A stretch of DNA of 39,601 bases. Source: an uncultured Oscillospiraceae bacterium. GTDB taxonomy: Bacteria > Bacillota > Clostridia > Oscillospirales > Acutalibacteraceae. This document shows positions 1 to 8,515 of this stretch, piece by piece. The notes beneath the pieces are model-generated. The model worked only from the letters and a program-made list of their open reading frames with translations. It did no database searches and was not told the DNA's origin. A program made the translations under genes and the position numbers. Numbering within the stretch: the first letter of the stretch is position 1; every line of letters begins with the position of its first letter. The stretch is taken from the NCBI GenBank assembly GCA_900540535.1, contig UQGM01000023.1, forward strand, positions 1 through 39,601, in the 5' to 3' direction.

Positions 1-226
1 CGGTTACAACTGCGTTTGCTCCATTCTTTTTAAGGAGATTAACTCTATCGGCAATAAGAAGATATTTATCATCTTCTCTCGAAAGGAAAGGTTCGCACTC
101 GTAGTTTTTAAGATAATCACGGCAATACTTTGATACTTTGAGATTGAGATTCTTTTCGGTAAGTCCGCCGTAAGAAGCACCGCCGTCACTGCCGCCGTGC
201 TCCGGGTTTATCATAATTTTAAGCAT
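1..226 (-). CDS. N-acetylmuramoyl-L-alanine amidase (endolysin), N-terminal part
   Basis: Phage lysin that would cut the bond between muramic acid and the peptide stem at the end of infection. The first 75 residues are visible and match the Amidase_3 fold: an initial beta strand followed by a zinc-binding motif, NPEHGGSDGG at residues 7-16 (usually DPGHGG), then a conserved Glu in LTEKN near residue 24 and an SRED/ADR region near residues 50-58. The ATG at 226 overlaps the end of the holin gene by 8 bases and has GGAGG just upstream. The gene continues past the left edge, so any cell-wall binding domain is not visible. Confidence 0.88.
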   Translation of the reverse strand, partial: MLKIMINPEHGGSDGGASYGGLTEKNLNLKVSKYCRDYLKNYECEPFLSREDDKYLLIADRVNLLKKNGANAVVT

Positions 227-575
227 TTACGTTCTCCTCCTCTTTGTTTTCAGAAAGTGCTGCTTTAGCTTCGTTTGCCTTACGTTTCTGAATAATAAGC
301 TGACTTACAAGAACCGGCACTGCTGCGACCAGTATGCCCTGAAGAGTGCCGTTGGTGAGCTCTCCAACGGCAAGCTGCCAGTTTGAAAAATTCGCCGTTG
401 CAAGGGTGATGAGCAAGGCGAAAAATATGCCGACAAGACAAAGCATCCAAGGGATGCTTGTATCTTTGACTTTTGCGGACTTCTTCATGATGAATCCAAG
501 AAAAAGAAGCGCAGGGACGAGAATTAAGTAATTCTCAAGAATGAATTTTAGTAAGTACTGAATTAAAGTTTCCAT
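219..575 (-). CDS. Phage holin (Hol44 / holin superfamily V type)
   Basis: Small membrane protein that forms holes in the cytoplasmic membrane and times lysis. It has 118 residues with hydrophobic segments near residues 10-30, 42-60 and 78-95, and a charged, Glu/Lys-rich C-terminus. The pattern LILVPALLFLG near the start, IPWMLCLVGI in the middle and LQGILVAAVPVL later is typical of the Hol44 family. It lies directly upstream of, and overlaps, the amidase gene, forming the lysis cassette. The ATG at 575 has a clear AAGGAGG upstream. Confidence 0.85.
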   Translation of the reverse strand: METLIQYLLKFILENYLILVPALLFLGFIMKKSAKVKDTSIPWMLCLVGIFFALLITLATANFSNWQLAVGELTNGTLQGILVAAVPVLVSQLIIQKRKANEAKAALSENKEEENVNA

Positions 576-594
576 TTGTTTTTCCTCCTTAAAG

Positions 595-2655
595 TTAAAC
601 TGTTGTTTTTAATTGTCCGATAACATGGCACGTAAACGAGAGATTTCTCTTTCCAGGATCTCCTGAATCAGCGTAGAATACTCTGAATTTAATACTGCTG
701 TCGCCGTCTGAATTGTACATGCAGTTACACCAGCACCAAGGTTCACTTACACCAATATCTGCATGACTTATGAACATGTTGAAAGGCAGACCAATTTTGG
801 CATCGTTACTAATCCACAGTGACGAAGTTTTTACATAAAAACCGATCTCTTTGAAAACTGGTGTATCTGTCCAGCATTCAATGGTTTTGTCATCCCATAT
901 TCTATAATTCCAACCACTCTTATATCCCGATTCGATTATCAAGGGAACAAACTTACCGTTACGTATCATTCCGTCAGCGTCTAACGATATTACATTTCCG
1001 TTGTTCCGCGTTACACTGAATCCATCACTTTTATGGAACGTCTCTGTAATATCGCCTTCCTTGTTTTCGCCTACAACTACACCTTGCGGCATAATCTTAA
1101 TATAGTAACTGGTGTTTAGTATTGAGCTGAAGTAATTGAGTAAGATTTTATTTTCCGCACTGCTGGATGCAGAAATGTCGATAAGGCCATCTGTAATCTT
1201 GAATTCTCCTGTATCAAGATTCCAATAGTTTTTGCCCAGCTTGTCACTGAGAACCCCCGCCACAATGGTATCGGCTATGATACCGCTGTAATCGATTGCA
1301 AGAGTCCATTCCCAGCTCCTTTTGTCGGCGGTACGCTGACGGGAGACAAGTATTCCCTGAGTGCCGATTGCGAGAGCGCCAAACATTGGGCTGGTTTCGT
1401 CAAGGTTCTCGAAGAGGATAGCCAGTACATCCTGTTTTTTGGCTGCATTATATTGAGCGCCTAAACGAGTTACTGCTCCATTGATGAAGCCGGCTATTTT
1501 ATCGGCCATTACTGTGCCATCGGAACGAATTGCGCCGTCTATGCGGTTGACTGCGCTTGATACGTCGGCAAAATAGTCACGCTGGAAGTCTCCGAGAACT
1601 ACGTCAGTTACTTTCTTACTGAGAGAGTCATATGTAAGCTCAATTACTCGTGCATCTGTAACAATTCCTAAGCGGTTGTGTCTGCAATGGATTGTGTCAC
1701 CGAGAGATACAGTTTCAAGGACCTTGTAATCTTTGTAATCTTCTGTATCAGAGAGCAGAATCATGTCGGCGGAAATGCTGATTTTCGGTTTATCGAGTCC
1801 TAACTCAAACTGCTCTTTACACTTATCTGTAAGTGCTTTATCAAGTGCTTCTTGGTCAGCGCAGATAATAACGCCGTTTTCGGCATCATCCTCAGAGGCA
1901 TCTTCGGCGAGTTTCACGTCCTCAAAAGTCATTGTTATGACTTTAACTGTAGGGTAATCATATACTATATCGCTGCTTATATATCCGTCTCCCGACATCC
2001 TTCGACCGTTATGTGCAACAGGATATATTATTGTGGCAATTCCTCTTGTGTCGATTGTCTCGACCAGTCCATCAAGAGGAATATTCTTGCCGTAACGGAG
2101 TTCAACACCGTAATCACCGCCTACACGGTCGTTGATAATGACACTGTAGTTGTCAAAAAGGATCTCCCCGCCCCAGCGATTGATAAAGCTATTGTCATCA
2201 TCACCGTTGATAGCTTCCATAAGGTTTTTGTACTCATAGTAAGCGGTAGAAATTTTCTTAATGTTAGACCTGCCTGAATACTTAGGGTGCGGTGTTGTCA
2301 TGAGGTCAATAGCTTCCTGACCGTTTTTCTTTGTCGGTCTAATATCTTCGAGAAAGCATTCATCCATAGAATCATAGAATATAGGCTCAAGGACAGCAGA
2401 CACACCGCTGTCCTTTTTCTCTGTCTGTTTGATTCTGAAAAGCTGTTCGCCGTTAAATGACGGCATTTTAACTACTGCATCCTCGGTAATATACTTCCAA
2501 CGCCCGTCTGCATCTATAGGATGTTCGAGCGTTGCTTCCCAAGCTCCGTTGAGAATTACATGAACTTCTGCGGATGTTGGCAGCAAAGTCATATCGCCGT
2601 TGTGGGTGAAATCTGTGGGATTACCTACAGCGATCGCCTTGTAAAGCTGAATCAT
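595..2655 (-). CDS. Tail hub / minor structural protein (Tal-like)
   Basis: Large tail-tip protein of 686 residues. The N-terminal 350-400 residues match the phage minor structural protein region found after Dit in Gram-positive siphophages: an opening MIQLYK strand, conserved stretches with ERLFRIKQ-like and LGDTI patterns, and a long beta-rich hub. The C-terminal 300 residues resemble a host-binding tip but show no domain I can name. No peptidase motif was recognised. The chosen start is the ATG at 2655 with GGAGGTG 8 bases upstream; it overlaps the Dit stop by one base (TAATG). An upstream TTG at 2670 lies inside Dit and before the ribosome site, so it is less likely. Confidence 0.88.
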   Translation of the reverse strand: MIQLYKAIAVGNPTDFTHNGDMTLLPTSAEVHVILNGAWEATLEHPIDADGRWKYITEDAVVKMPSFNGEQLFRIKQTEKKDSGVSAVLEPIFYDSMDECFLEDIRPTKKNGQEAIDLMTTPHPKYSGRSNIKKISTAYYEYKNLMEAINGDDDNSFINRWGGEILFDNYSVIINDRVGGDYGVELRYGKNIPLDGLVETIDTRGIATIIYPVAHNGRRMSGDGYISSDIVYDYPTVKVITMTFEDVKLAEDASEDDAENGVIICADQEALDKALTDKCKEQFELGLDKPKISISADMILLSDTEDYKDYKVLETVSLGDTIHCRHNRLGIVTDARVIELTYDSLSKKVTDVVLGDFQRDYFADVSSAVNRIDGAIRSDGTVMADKIAGFINGAVTRLGAQYNAAKKQDVLAILFENLDETSPMFGALAIGTQGILVSRQRTADKRSWEWTLAIDYSGIIADTIVAGVLSDKLGKNYWNLDTGEFKITDGLIDISASSSAENKILLNYFSSILNTSYYIKIMPQGVVVGENKEGDITETFHKSDGFSVTRNNGNVISLDADGMIRNGKFVPLIIESGYKSGWNYRIWDDKTIECWTDTPVFKEIGFYVKTSSLWISNDAKIGLPFNMFISHADIGVSEPWCWCNCMYNSDGDSSIKFRVFYADSGDPGKRNLSFTCHVIGQLKTTV

Positions 2656-3353
2656 TATATACACCTCCAATGAGGCACTACATTGAGACTGAATCCGTCA
2701 GTAATGCTTATAGTGTTATCTCCGGGATTGAGATATAAGTCTTCGTAATCTCCGGTTATGGCGGTATTCTGCATAGTTCCGTCAATACGGTATGACAGCA
2801 TTAAGTCTGTATTGATCGCAAGGTTTTCGGTAACAACAGCTTCAAGGGTTTTGCCATTGACTGTAAGCGTACAATCTCCGTTTCCGGTGATGATATAATC
2901 CGGGTGACACAAGTCAAGGGGATTGTATTTAGCTTCTTCCGGAGGCACTGCACGTAAGCCGTTGTCATCATACTGATAACCCTCACAGATAAACTCTGCC
3001 GTAAATTCTCCGAAGGCTTTATATTCTCTTGCGGACTCGCTGAGATTTACTTTTTTGACTCTGTAGTAAAAGCCTTTGCTGTCATCAAAATAAAGCTTCA
3101 TGTCATTACGGCTAAGCAGCCAGCGTCTGGCATTGCGGAATGTCTCCTGCCATTCTTCGGGCTTGCAGACATAACCGAATGTTATGGGGATAGTAATATC
3201 TGATACCGTTCCGGGATATTCATACAGCTCGCCATCTCTGCCGGGAACTGTGTATGCAGATGAATCGATGACCGGGGCGGGAATGGCGGGACGCTCCTTG
3301 ACAAGCAGGTTATAGTCCCGCTCCTTTCTTCCATTAAACTGAATTGAATACAT
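2655..3353 (-). CDS. Distal tail protein (Dit)
   Basis: Protein of 232 residues forming the ring between tail tube and tail tip. The N-terminal domain is characteristic of the siphovirus tail component family: MYSIQFNG start, a KERPAIPAP segment, then VPGRDGELY around residues 37-45 and a PITFGYV strand. The C-terminal half is a beta-sandwich ending near residue 230. It lies between tape measure and tail hub, as in most Gram-positive siphophages, and overlaps both neighbours by one base. Confidence 0.9.
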   Translation of the reverse strand: MYSIQFNGRKERDYNLLVKERPAIPAPVIDSSAYTVPGRDGELYEYPGTVSDITIPITFGYVCKPEEWQETFRNARRWLLSRNDMKLYFDDSKGFYYRVKKVNLSESAREYKAFGEFTAEFICEGYQYDDNGLRAVPPEEAKYNPLDLCHPDYIITGNGDCTLTVNGKTLEAVVTENLAINTDLMLSYRIDGTMQNTAITGDYEDLYLNPGDNTISITDGFSLNVVPHWRCI

Positions 3354-6007
3354 TATGCATGCCCCTTTGCTCTTGCTACTGTGGTTTGTGAATTGGAAAT
3401 ACCGTTTTTTGCCACGCTTACAATATAAGCATCAAAATTCTTGTTGCCTATTTGTACATTGACAGCGTTATTAAGATTGATGTTTCCTGCTCCGAATTCT
3501 TTCATTTGACTTAAGCCGCCATTTATGTCGCCGCTCATCATGCCAGTTACACGCTTCATCGCTCCTGAAACTTTGTACAGGTTTTTATCTATACCCGCAA
3601 CAAGCCCATCAATAAAATCAGGCATCCACGTCTCGTAATCGTGAAGCGGACCCACGTCAGGGCGAGAGAAATGAAGAAACTCTCTGATTTTGTTTCCAAC
3701 TTCTTCCGCTGCGCTCTGGATTTTCTTAATTCCAGATTTAATTCCATCTACAAGACCATTGACAAAATCAGATCCCCACTCGAAAGCGGAATTAATCCAC
3801 TCTTTTACAGTTCGTTTAACGGTTTCAATAGCTTCGCTGATTTTTTCAGGAATTTCTTTGATAGTGTTTACAACACTATCTTTAAAAGAACGGAAGCCAT
3901 CAACTATTTTTGAGAGAATTTCAGAAATTTTGTTTTTAAGGCTAATAAAAGAATTTTTGATAGTTTCCCACGCTAATAAAACAGTATCTCTTATAGATGC
4001 CAAGACAATTTCTATATAATTTCTTATTCCTGAGAAAATGGAAATTGCGATTGTTTTTATGCCGTTGATAGCCTTTGAAATACCGTCTTTTATGTTCGTC
4101 CAGATATTAAGCATGTCGCTTTTGAGTTTGTCGAAATCTCCGGTAACCAAATCGCATATTGCAAGAACAGGTGCCAACACAGCATTTTTAATGGCTTCCC
4201 ATATGCCACCTGCATATTCTTTAATCCCACTCCAGATGCCTGTAACAGTTCGTTTGAGATTGTCAAATAATGCAGATACTGTACTGACTATTAACTTGAC
4301 AATAGGATTATCTAATATTTTCTGCCATATTTGAGTTATCGCAGTTTTAATTGATTCCATTTTTTCGCTGATGCCTTTTTTTAGATCTTCCCATCCCTGG
4401 ACTAAAGACTCTTTAAATTTGTTCCAGCTGTCTTTAATCCACGCTACAGCCTTATCCCATGCTTCAGATATTGCCGCACTCGCTTTTTCCCAACTTTCTT
4501 TAAACCATTGCGTTATTGCATCCCAGTTTTCTATGATTGCGATCACAGCAATAATTGCAGCAATTACACCGGCAATTATACCGATTATAGGCAAGGCAGC
4601 TCCGCTCAACATGCCAATTGCACCAGCTATTGAACCTATAGCCATAATCAAAGGGCCTGCAACTGCGACTATTCCAAGTATGACAGCTATAATCGTTTTC
4701 GATGCAGGAGAAAGCTTGTTGAACCACGAAATAATTTTAGCGATTCCGCTCACAACATCTGAGATTATAGGCATTATTTCTTCTGCCAGTTTGGATATTT
4801 CAGTTTGGAGCTCATTCTGAGATTCCTTGTAATCAACGAGCTCTTTGTTGTTGTTTTTCCAACCTTCGTAAGTACTCATAAGGCCGTTATCAGCTAAAAC
4901 CTGTAAAGCGTAGTCTTGCTTTTCTGCCTCTGTCTTACATTTGCTGAGTCCCTCAGAAAAGGTATCTGCACCTATTCCGAGACGATCAAGAAGTTCGCCA
5001 AATTGACCTGTTGCTGCTCCTGTAGCAAGAGTTTCTTGCAAAGAATCGGCAAGCGACTCAATTTTAAGGGTGTCGGGAAAACGAAGGTAAGCTCCGGAGA
5101 GGCCTTCAACAGCTTTTTGAAGATTGCTTTCCGTAAAACCCGCTTGAAGAAGATTGGAGACTGCTTCTACTGAGGAGTCGGTTTCGTCCGATACAACATT
5201 AAACGCCTTGAACGCTTCACGTGCTGCTCCTATTCCGGCAGCACTTTCTCTTGCGTTGTTATCAAGCTTTGAAAGATCAGTGCGTAACTCTTCAGTAGCC
5301 GGCACCGCCGCAACCATAGAACCAATGAGTCCCGCAGCGGCAGCGGAAACAGGTGTAATTGCGCCGCCTACAGATTGAAGAGTGCCTCCTACCTGCCCAA
5401 GCTTTGCTTTAAACTGCCCTAAACCTCCGGTGTTTTTATACTGCTTATTCAGAGATTTAAGCTTGTTCTCCGTTTCGGCTATTTCTCTCTGGAGTGCGTC
5501 GTATTGATCTGTGCTTATTGGATTACCAAATTCTTTACTGACTTCTCCTGCCTGTTTCTTGAGGGTTTGCAAATCTTTGCTTGTTTGCTGAATTTCTTTT
5601 TGCAAACGGTCATATTCGGCTGTATTGATCTCTCCGGAGTCTTTAAGGTCAGCTTGGCGGTTTTTCAGCTCTTTAAGCTTCTTTGCTGTCTCATCTATTT
5701 CTTTTTGTATAGGATCATATGCGGCTTTCCAGGCATCATAATTTTTAACCGATGCAGCTGCTTTCTCATTGGCTTCTTTAAGGAGTTTAAGCCTCTCCTC
5801 TGTTTCGCCTATTGCATCTTTAAGAAGCTTGTGCTTTTGGGTCAGTAATTCGGTATTGGTAGGGTCAAACTTAAGCAGTCGGTTGACATCATTAAGCTTT
5901 GTTTGAGTGTCTTTAAGGCTGCCATCCAGTTTATTAAGGGATTTTTCCAGCTGAGCGGTGTCTCCTCCTATTTGGATTGTTATACCTTTGATTCTTTTGT
6001 TTGCTAT
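3353..6007 (-). CDS. Tail tape measure protein, apparent AUA start
   Basis: Sets tail length and leads DNA out on injection. The open frame gives 884 residues if it begins at the ATA at 6007-6005. That codon is 7 bases after a perfect AAGGAGG and is followed by ANKRIKGITIQIGGDT, the normal beginning of this family. No ATG, GTG or TTG occurs in frame before a TTG at 5605, which would remove 134 conserved residues. Residues 1-250 are coiled coil, residues near 435-495 are strongly hydrophobic, and the rest is amphipathic helix with Trp/Lys repeats. The UAA of the gpGT frameshift product lies 13 bases upstream of the start. The start is inferred; the frame is certain. Confidence 0.9.
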   Translation of the reverse strand: MANKRIKGITIQIGGDTAQLEKSLNKLDGSLKDTQTKLNDVNRLLKFDPTNTELLTQKHKLLKDAIGETEERLKLLKEANEKAAASVKNYDAWKAAYDPIQKEIDETAKKLKELKNRQADLKDSGEINTAEYDRLQKEIQQTSKDLQTLKKQAGEVSKEFGNPISTDQYDALQREIAETENKLKSLNKQYKNTGGLGQFKAKLGQVGGTLQSVGGAITPVSAAAAGLIGSMVAAVPATEELRTDLSKLDNNARESAAGIGAAREAFKAFNVVSDETDSSVEAVSNLLQAGFTESNLQKAVEGLSGAYLRFPDTLKIESLADSLQETLATGAATGQFGELLDRLGIGADTFSEGLSKCKTEAEKQDYALQVLADNGLMSTYEGWKNNNKELVDYKESQNELQTEISKLAEEIMPIISDVVSGIAKIISWFNKLSPASKTIIAVILGIVAVAGPLIMAIGSIAGAIGMLSGAALPIIGIIAGVIAAIIAVIAIIENWDAITQWFKESWEKASAAISEAWDKAVAWIKDSWNKFKESLVQGWEDLKKGISEKMESIKTAITQIWQKILDNPIVKLIVSTVSALFDNLKRTVTGIWSGIKEYAGGIWEAIKNAVLAPVLAICDLVTGDFDKLKSDMLNIWTNIKDGISKAINGIKTIAISIFSGIRNYIEIVLASIRDTVLLAWETIKNSFISLKNKISEILSKIVDGFRSFKDSVVNTIKEIPEKISEAIETVKRTVKEWINSAFEWGSDFVNGLVDGIKSGIKKIQSAAEEVGNKIREFLHFSRPDVGPLHDYETWMPDFIDGLVAGIDKNLYKVSGAMKRVTGMMSGDINGGLSQMKEFGAGNINLNNAVNVQIGNKNFDAYIVSVAKNGISNSQTTVARAKGHA

Positions 6008-6019
6008 AAGCTCACCTCC

Positions 6020-6612
6020 TTAAAGCTTGTCTATATCTTCCTGAGTAGCCATTACCGGGTAGTCGTAATCATCGTTTTTCGACTCGATGAACATATCGTT
6101 AACCATTCCGACAGTTAAGAGGCTAAGGTCGGAAATAGCAATACCGCACTGCACACACCTCAGCATGAACAATGCGGTATTTACCTCTCTGTCTATTTCC
6201 CGCTCTCTTTTTTTGGCTTTGAGAGCTGTTTATTTCCATCGCCCCATAATGCAGCGATTTCAGGAAGCACCTTGTAAATGGAAAATGTATCGAATTGCGC
6301 AAGCCATTCGTCTATATCATCAGGCTGAGACGGATCAGCGTGACGAGCCATGAGAAAGGCAACCTTTTCAAATATTTCGAGAACATCAATGGGAAGCTCG
6401 CTTTCAAACTCTTCTTCGTTAAAAGGAATCCCTCTTTTTTCACAGTCTTCTTTGGCTTCTTTTTTTAACTGCTCCTGAATCTTAACCTGTTTATTGATCT
6501 TGATCATGTCAGAGAATATGTCACGATTAAACTTGACACGATACAACCTCGGAATGGCTGCTGAGGTTTTGAACTCACAAGATTTTCCGTCTATTTTAAT
6601 GGTTTTATTCAT
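6020..6612 (-). CDS. Tail assembly chaperone, -1 frameshift fusion (gpGT-like)
   Basis: A fusion of the 139-residue chaperone with a second frame reached by a -1 slip at 6208-6214. After the slip the frame stays open for about 60 codons, ending with UAA at 6022-6020. The extension contains NTALFMLRCVQCG, then LSLLTVGMVNDMF, then YDYPVMATQED, closely like the T domain of tail chaperones in Firmicutes siphophages. The G:GT pair keeps the tape measure soluble and recruits tail tube subunits. It lies immediately before the tape measure gene, where the lambda G/GT pair is also found. Slippage itself was not measured. Confidence 0.82.
6193..6612 (-). CDS. Tail assembly chaperone (gpG-like, zero-frame product)
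   Basis: The 139-residue normal product of the chaperone gene. It opens with MNKTIKIDGK, has a helical middle with FNRDIFSDM, and ends with a Lys-rich tail whose PKK codons form the slippery run. It is encoded between major tail protein and tape measure. The ATG at 6612 overlaps the major tail stop by one base (TAATG), indicating coupled translation. The family (phage tail assembly chaperone, gpG-like) is recognised from position, length and composition. Confidence 0.85.
   Translation of the reverse strand: MNKTIKIDGKSCEFKTSAAIPRLYRVKFNRDIFSDMIKINKQVKIQEQLKKEAKEDCEKRGIPFNEEEFESELPIDVLEIFEKVAFLMARHADPSQPDDIDEWLAQFDTFSIYKVLPEIAALWGDGNKQLSKPKKESGK
6208..6214 (-). promoter_or_regulatory. Slippery heptamer A_AAA_AAA for -1 frameshift
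   Basis: Seven A residues on the coding strand, phased as CCA AAA AAA GAG in the chaperone frame. This is the X_XXY_YYZ arrangement needed for tandem -1 slippage. The zero-frame stop (TAG) comes 12 bases later, and the -1 frame then reads a conserved tail-chaperone T domain. No clear strong stem-loop was identified downstream. Confidence 0.8.
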
Positions 6613-7175
6613 TATGCCGCCTCTTTATCTTTGGTATAGACTTCCGTAAACCATCCCGAAATTATATCTTCGGTTGTTTCTGCTGTGGTCTTAGCACGAA
6701 CTGTACCGTCTGATGCTGCCGCCGCAGAAATTGTCATTGTATCTGTGGACGGCTCTTTTGTATCCTGCGTTGTTGACGCAGAAACACTCGGACGTGTTGC
6801 AGTGCAATTGTAGAACCAAAACAGAATTGGTCCTTTGTCGCCATCGACCTGAAATCCCAATGCAAACTCCTGGGATTGTGTATTGGCATTCTCAAACAAT
6901 ACGTTGTTTGTGTCTGCCGCTTCTCCCAGTATGTCTTTTCGGAATTCGTCGGGAATGAGAGCTACTTCGAGATCCCCTTCATAACCTCCGTTAGATGCCG
7001 CAACATAATATTTAACGCCATCAGCCCAAAAAGGAGTAAGCTCTCCCTGCTGTTCGAGAGTGAGGGAAACTGCTCCGGGAATGGCTACAGGCGTATCATA
7101 CGTCCCTTCGGCTGTTTTTTTTGCGTAATGTACGTTTTTGACGTTGAATTTAACTTTGTTGGATGTTCCCGCCAA
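6612..7175 (-). CDS. Major tail protein (phi13 family)
   Basis: Protein of 187 residues that stacks into the tail tube. It has features of the phi13-type major tail protein: an early KFNVKNVHYA strand, a PGAVSLTLE segment, the WADG motif near residue 51 and a GYEGDLEVALIP segment near residue 65, followed by a Thr/Ser-rich C-terminal part. The start is a TTG at 7175 with GGAGG 7 bases upstream; no ATG lies nearby in frame. It sits between the tail terminator-like gene and the chaperone. Confidence 0.9.
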   Translation of the reverse strand: MAGTSNKVKFNVKNVHYAKKTAEGTYDTPVAIPGAVSLTLEQQGELTPFWADGVKYYVAASNGGYEGDLEVALIPDEFRKDILGEAADTNNVLFENANTQSQEFALGFQVDGDKGPILFWFYNCTATRPSVSASTTQDTKEPSTDTMTISAAAASDGTVRAKTTAETTEDIISGWFTEVYTKDKEAA

Positions 7176-7177
7176 TT

Positions 7178-7489
7178 TTATACCTCCATATCATATGTAA
7201 TTTTATAGCACTTCTGATCTGAAAGATATTCTTCTTCCTTCTCCCAGCTCAAATTTTGAAGTGCGTTTTCGACTTTAGATTCTGCTTCTTCGTCTATGTA
7301 TTTGGCGTATAGTTCAACTTGCAGATGATTGACTTTATAGTAGACCTTGCCGTCAGCGTAAAAGTTATTGCTGTACGGGGAAAGATTGCAGATGTAAGGC
7401 ATAGGAGGAGCTTCTTTTTCCGGCCACGCATGATAAGCCGTCGGAATTCCTGTTGACGTCAAAATGTTGTATATCTCTTCAAGGGTCAT
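7178..7489 (-). CDS. Probable tail terminator / tail completion protein
   Basis: A 103-residue protein with no strong named motif. The pattern MPYICNL, then a YADGKVYYKVNHLQVELY strand pair and a helical ALQNL segment resembles small tail-completion proteins that cap the tube at the head end. Its position between the HK97 gp10-like gene and the major tail protein is where the tail terminator is found in related phages. Its ATG overlaps the previous gene by four bases (ATGA). The assignment rests mainly on gene order. Confidence 0.68.
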   Translation of the reverse strand: MTLEEIYNILTSTGIPTAYHAWPEKEAPPMPYICNLSPYSNNFYADGKVYYKVNHLQVELYAKYIDEEAESKVENALQNLSWEKEEEYLSDQKCYKITYDMEV

Positions 7490-7860
7490 CCTTTTATCAG
7501 CTCCTGTGTTAGGGATTCAAGTTCTGTAATAGCTTCTCTTTCTGCTCTGCCAATATGTGGAATCGCCTCTACTCTCCCGCCGGTGGCGATAGCGTGTCCG
7601 TTTTCAAGAAGATACGAAATCTGACCTTTCTTTTTGTTGTATACGATGCAGCTGCTTGGAGACTGCTCTTCGGATACCCAACCTGATGCATATTCCCCAG
7701 AGTCCCTCGGAGAAGTTCGTTCAAGTCGCTTCACTGTGTCAGCCGTTACTTTTTTGACATTTTTGCGAAAACCTTCAGCGATTGCCTCCCCGTAATCTTC
7801 GAGCTCGGCTTGAATTGCGGCAGAAAGTTCGCCCATCGATATTATCTTATTGCTCATCAT
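7486..7860 (-). CDS. HK97 gp10-like head-tail protein
   Basis: A 124-residue protein of the HK97 gp10-like family. It is helical at the N-terminus (Glu/Ala/Lys pattern), followed by the characteristic SPRDSGEYASGW near residues 49-60 and a LLENGHA motif near residue 85 with RVEAIPHIG after it. These are hallmarks of the family, which works at the head-tail joint or in tail assembly. It overlaps the neighbours by four bases at each end. Two ATGs are possible, at 7860 and 7857; the difference is one residue. Confidence 0.85.
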   Translation of the reverse strand: MMSNKIISMGELSAAIQAELEDYGEAIAEGFRKNVKKVTADTVKRLERTSPRDSGEYASGWVSEEQSPSSCIVYNKKKGQISYLLENGHAIATGGRVEAIPHIGRAEREAITELESLTQELIKG

Positions 7861-8219
7861 ACACCCGCCTTTCTTTCGAGATATAGCTCTATAGTTTCTT
7901 TTCCGCCGAGATAAGTGCGGTATATGCCATACCTTACGCCGTCGAGCTCTGCAATTTGTTCTTCTTGATAATCAGGAGCAAACATTGTTACACGGTATTC
8001 AGGTTTTAGACCCGCTCTGCCTGCTTCAAACCATTCAGAAGCAGAAACAGAAGAGACACCGCAGTAAACTTCTCTCGGCGTCTCTTTGGGTATCTGCTGC
8101 CCTATGCTGTCAGCTGTATAAGTTACCTCTATCAAGGTAAGTATTTTTGACCTGTCCACAGCATCACTCCCAATCTGTATAGCCTGAGGCTGAGCGGAGC
8201 TGCGCTTTTTGCTCATCAT
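7857..8219 (-). CDS. Head closure / head-tail joining protein
   Basis: A 120-residue protein resembling the Phage_H_T_join (head closure) family. It has a beta-rich middle, VYCGVSSVSASEWFEAGRAG near residues 51-70 and a PEYRVTMFAPDY strand followed by a YGIYRTYLGG turn, all common in that family. It overlaps the connector gene upstream by 56 bases in another frame and gp10-like downstream by four. A weak ribosome site suggests translation is coupled to the connector gene. Confidence 0.8.
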   Translation of the reverse strand: MMSKKRSSAQPQAIQIGSDAVDRSKILTLIEVTYTADSIGQQIPKETPREVYCGVSSVSASEWFEAGRAGLKPEYRVTMFAPDYQEEQIAELDGVRYGIYRTYLGGKETIELYLERKAGV

Positions 8220-8430
8220 AGGAAGCTTTCAGGCGTTCATATTCGTCTGATGACCCGAAATTTGCTTTACAGTAGGTAATGACCGCTCTTGTTATAAGAG
8301 GGTCTTCACCAAGCTCTGTAATCACTCCTGCTATACCGAGGTCAGCAAGAGCAGCATTAATAAGGTCTTTTATCTCTTCATCGAATGCGTTTGTTTTTAT
8401 TCTAAGAGAGAGTTTGACTTTATCGAGCAT
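8164..8430 (-). CDS. Head-tail connector protein (gp6-like)
   Basis: An 88-residue all-helical protein of the phage gp6-like DNA packaging/connector family, which binds below the portal. Features are the MLDKVKLSLRI start, DEEIKDLINAALADLGIAG near residues 17-35, the PLITRAVITYCKANFG helix near residues 44-59 and a YERLKASYDEQK tail. It is the first gene after the capsid gene, matching the head-connector order of HK97-like phages. AAAGGTGG lies upstream of the ATG. Confidence 0.86.
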   Translation of the reverse strand: MLDKVKLSLRIKTNAFDEEIKDLINAALADLGIAGVITELGEDPLITRAVITYCKANFGSSDEYERLKASYDEQKAQLRSASGYTDWE

Positions 8431-8477
8431 CAGACAGATACCACCTTTCTCTTTGACTTACTGCGGGTGGACTTCAT

Positions 8478-8512
8478 CCCCTCTTGAATGGCAGCTGTTT
8501 TCTCAAGAGGGG
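8478..8512 (-). repeat. Perfect 10-bp inverted repeat after capsid gene
   Basis: CCCCTCTTGA and its exact complement flank a 15-base loop, right after the capsid stop. On the coding strand no run of U follows, so it is a poor intrinsic terminator. A role in mRNA end protection, or in setting the high capsid level relative to the connector genes, is possible but unproven. Confidence 0.6.
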
Positions 8513-8515
8513 GTG

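Noticed and set aside
4..189. 61-codon frame at the left edge, minus strand
   Set aside because: It overlaps the amidase in another frame, has no ribosome site and no family likeness. The amidase frame starting at 226 explains the region.
2655..2670. TTG start at 2670 for the tail hub
   Set aside because: It precedes the GGAGG site and lies in Dit; the ATG at 2655 fits the ribosome site and the TAATG overlap.
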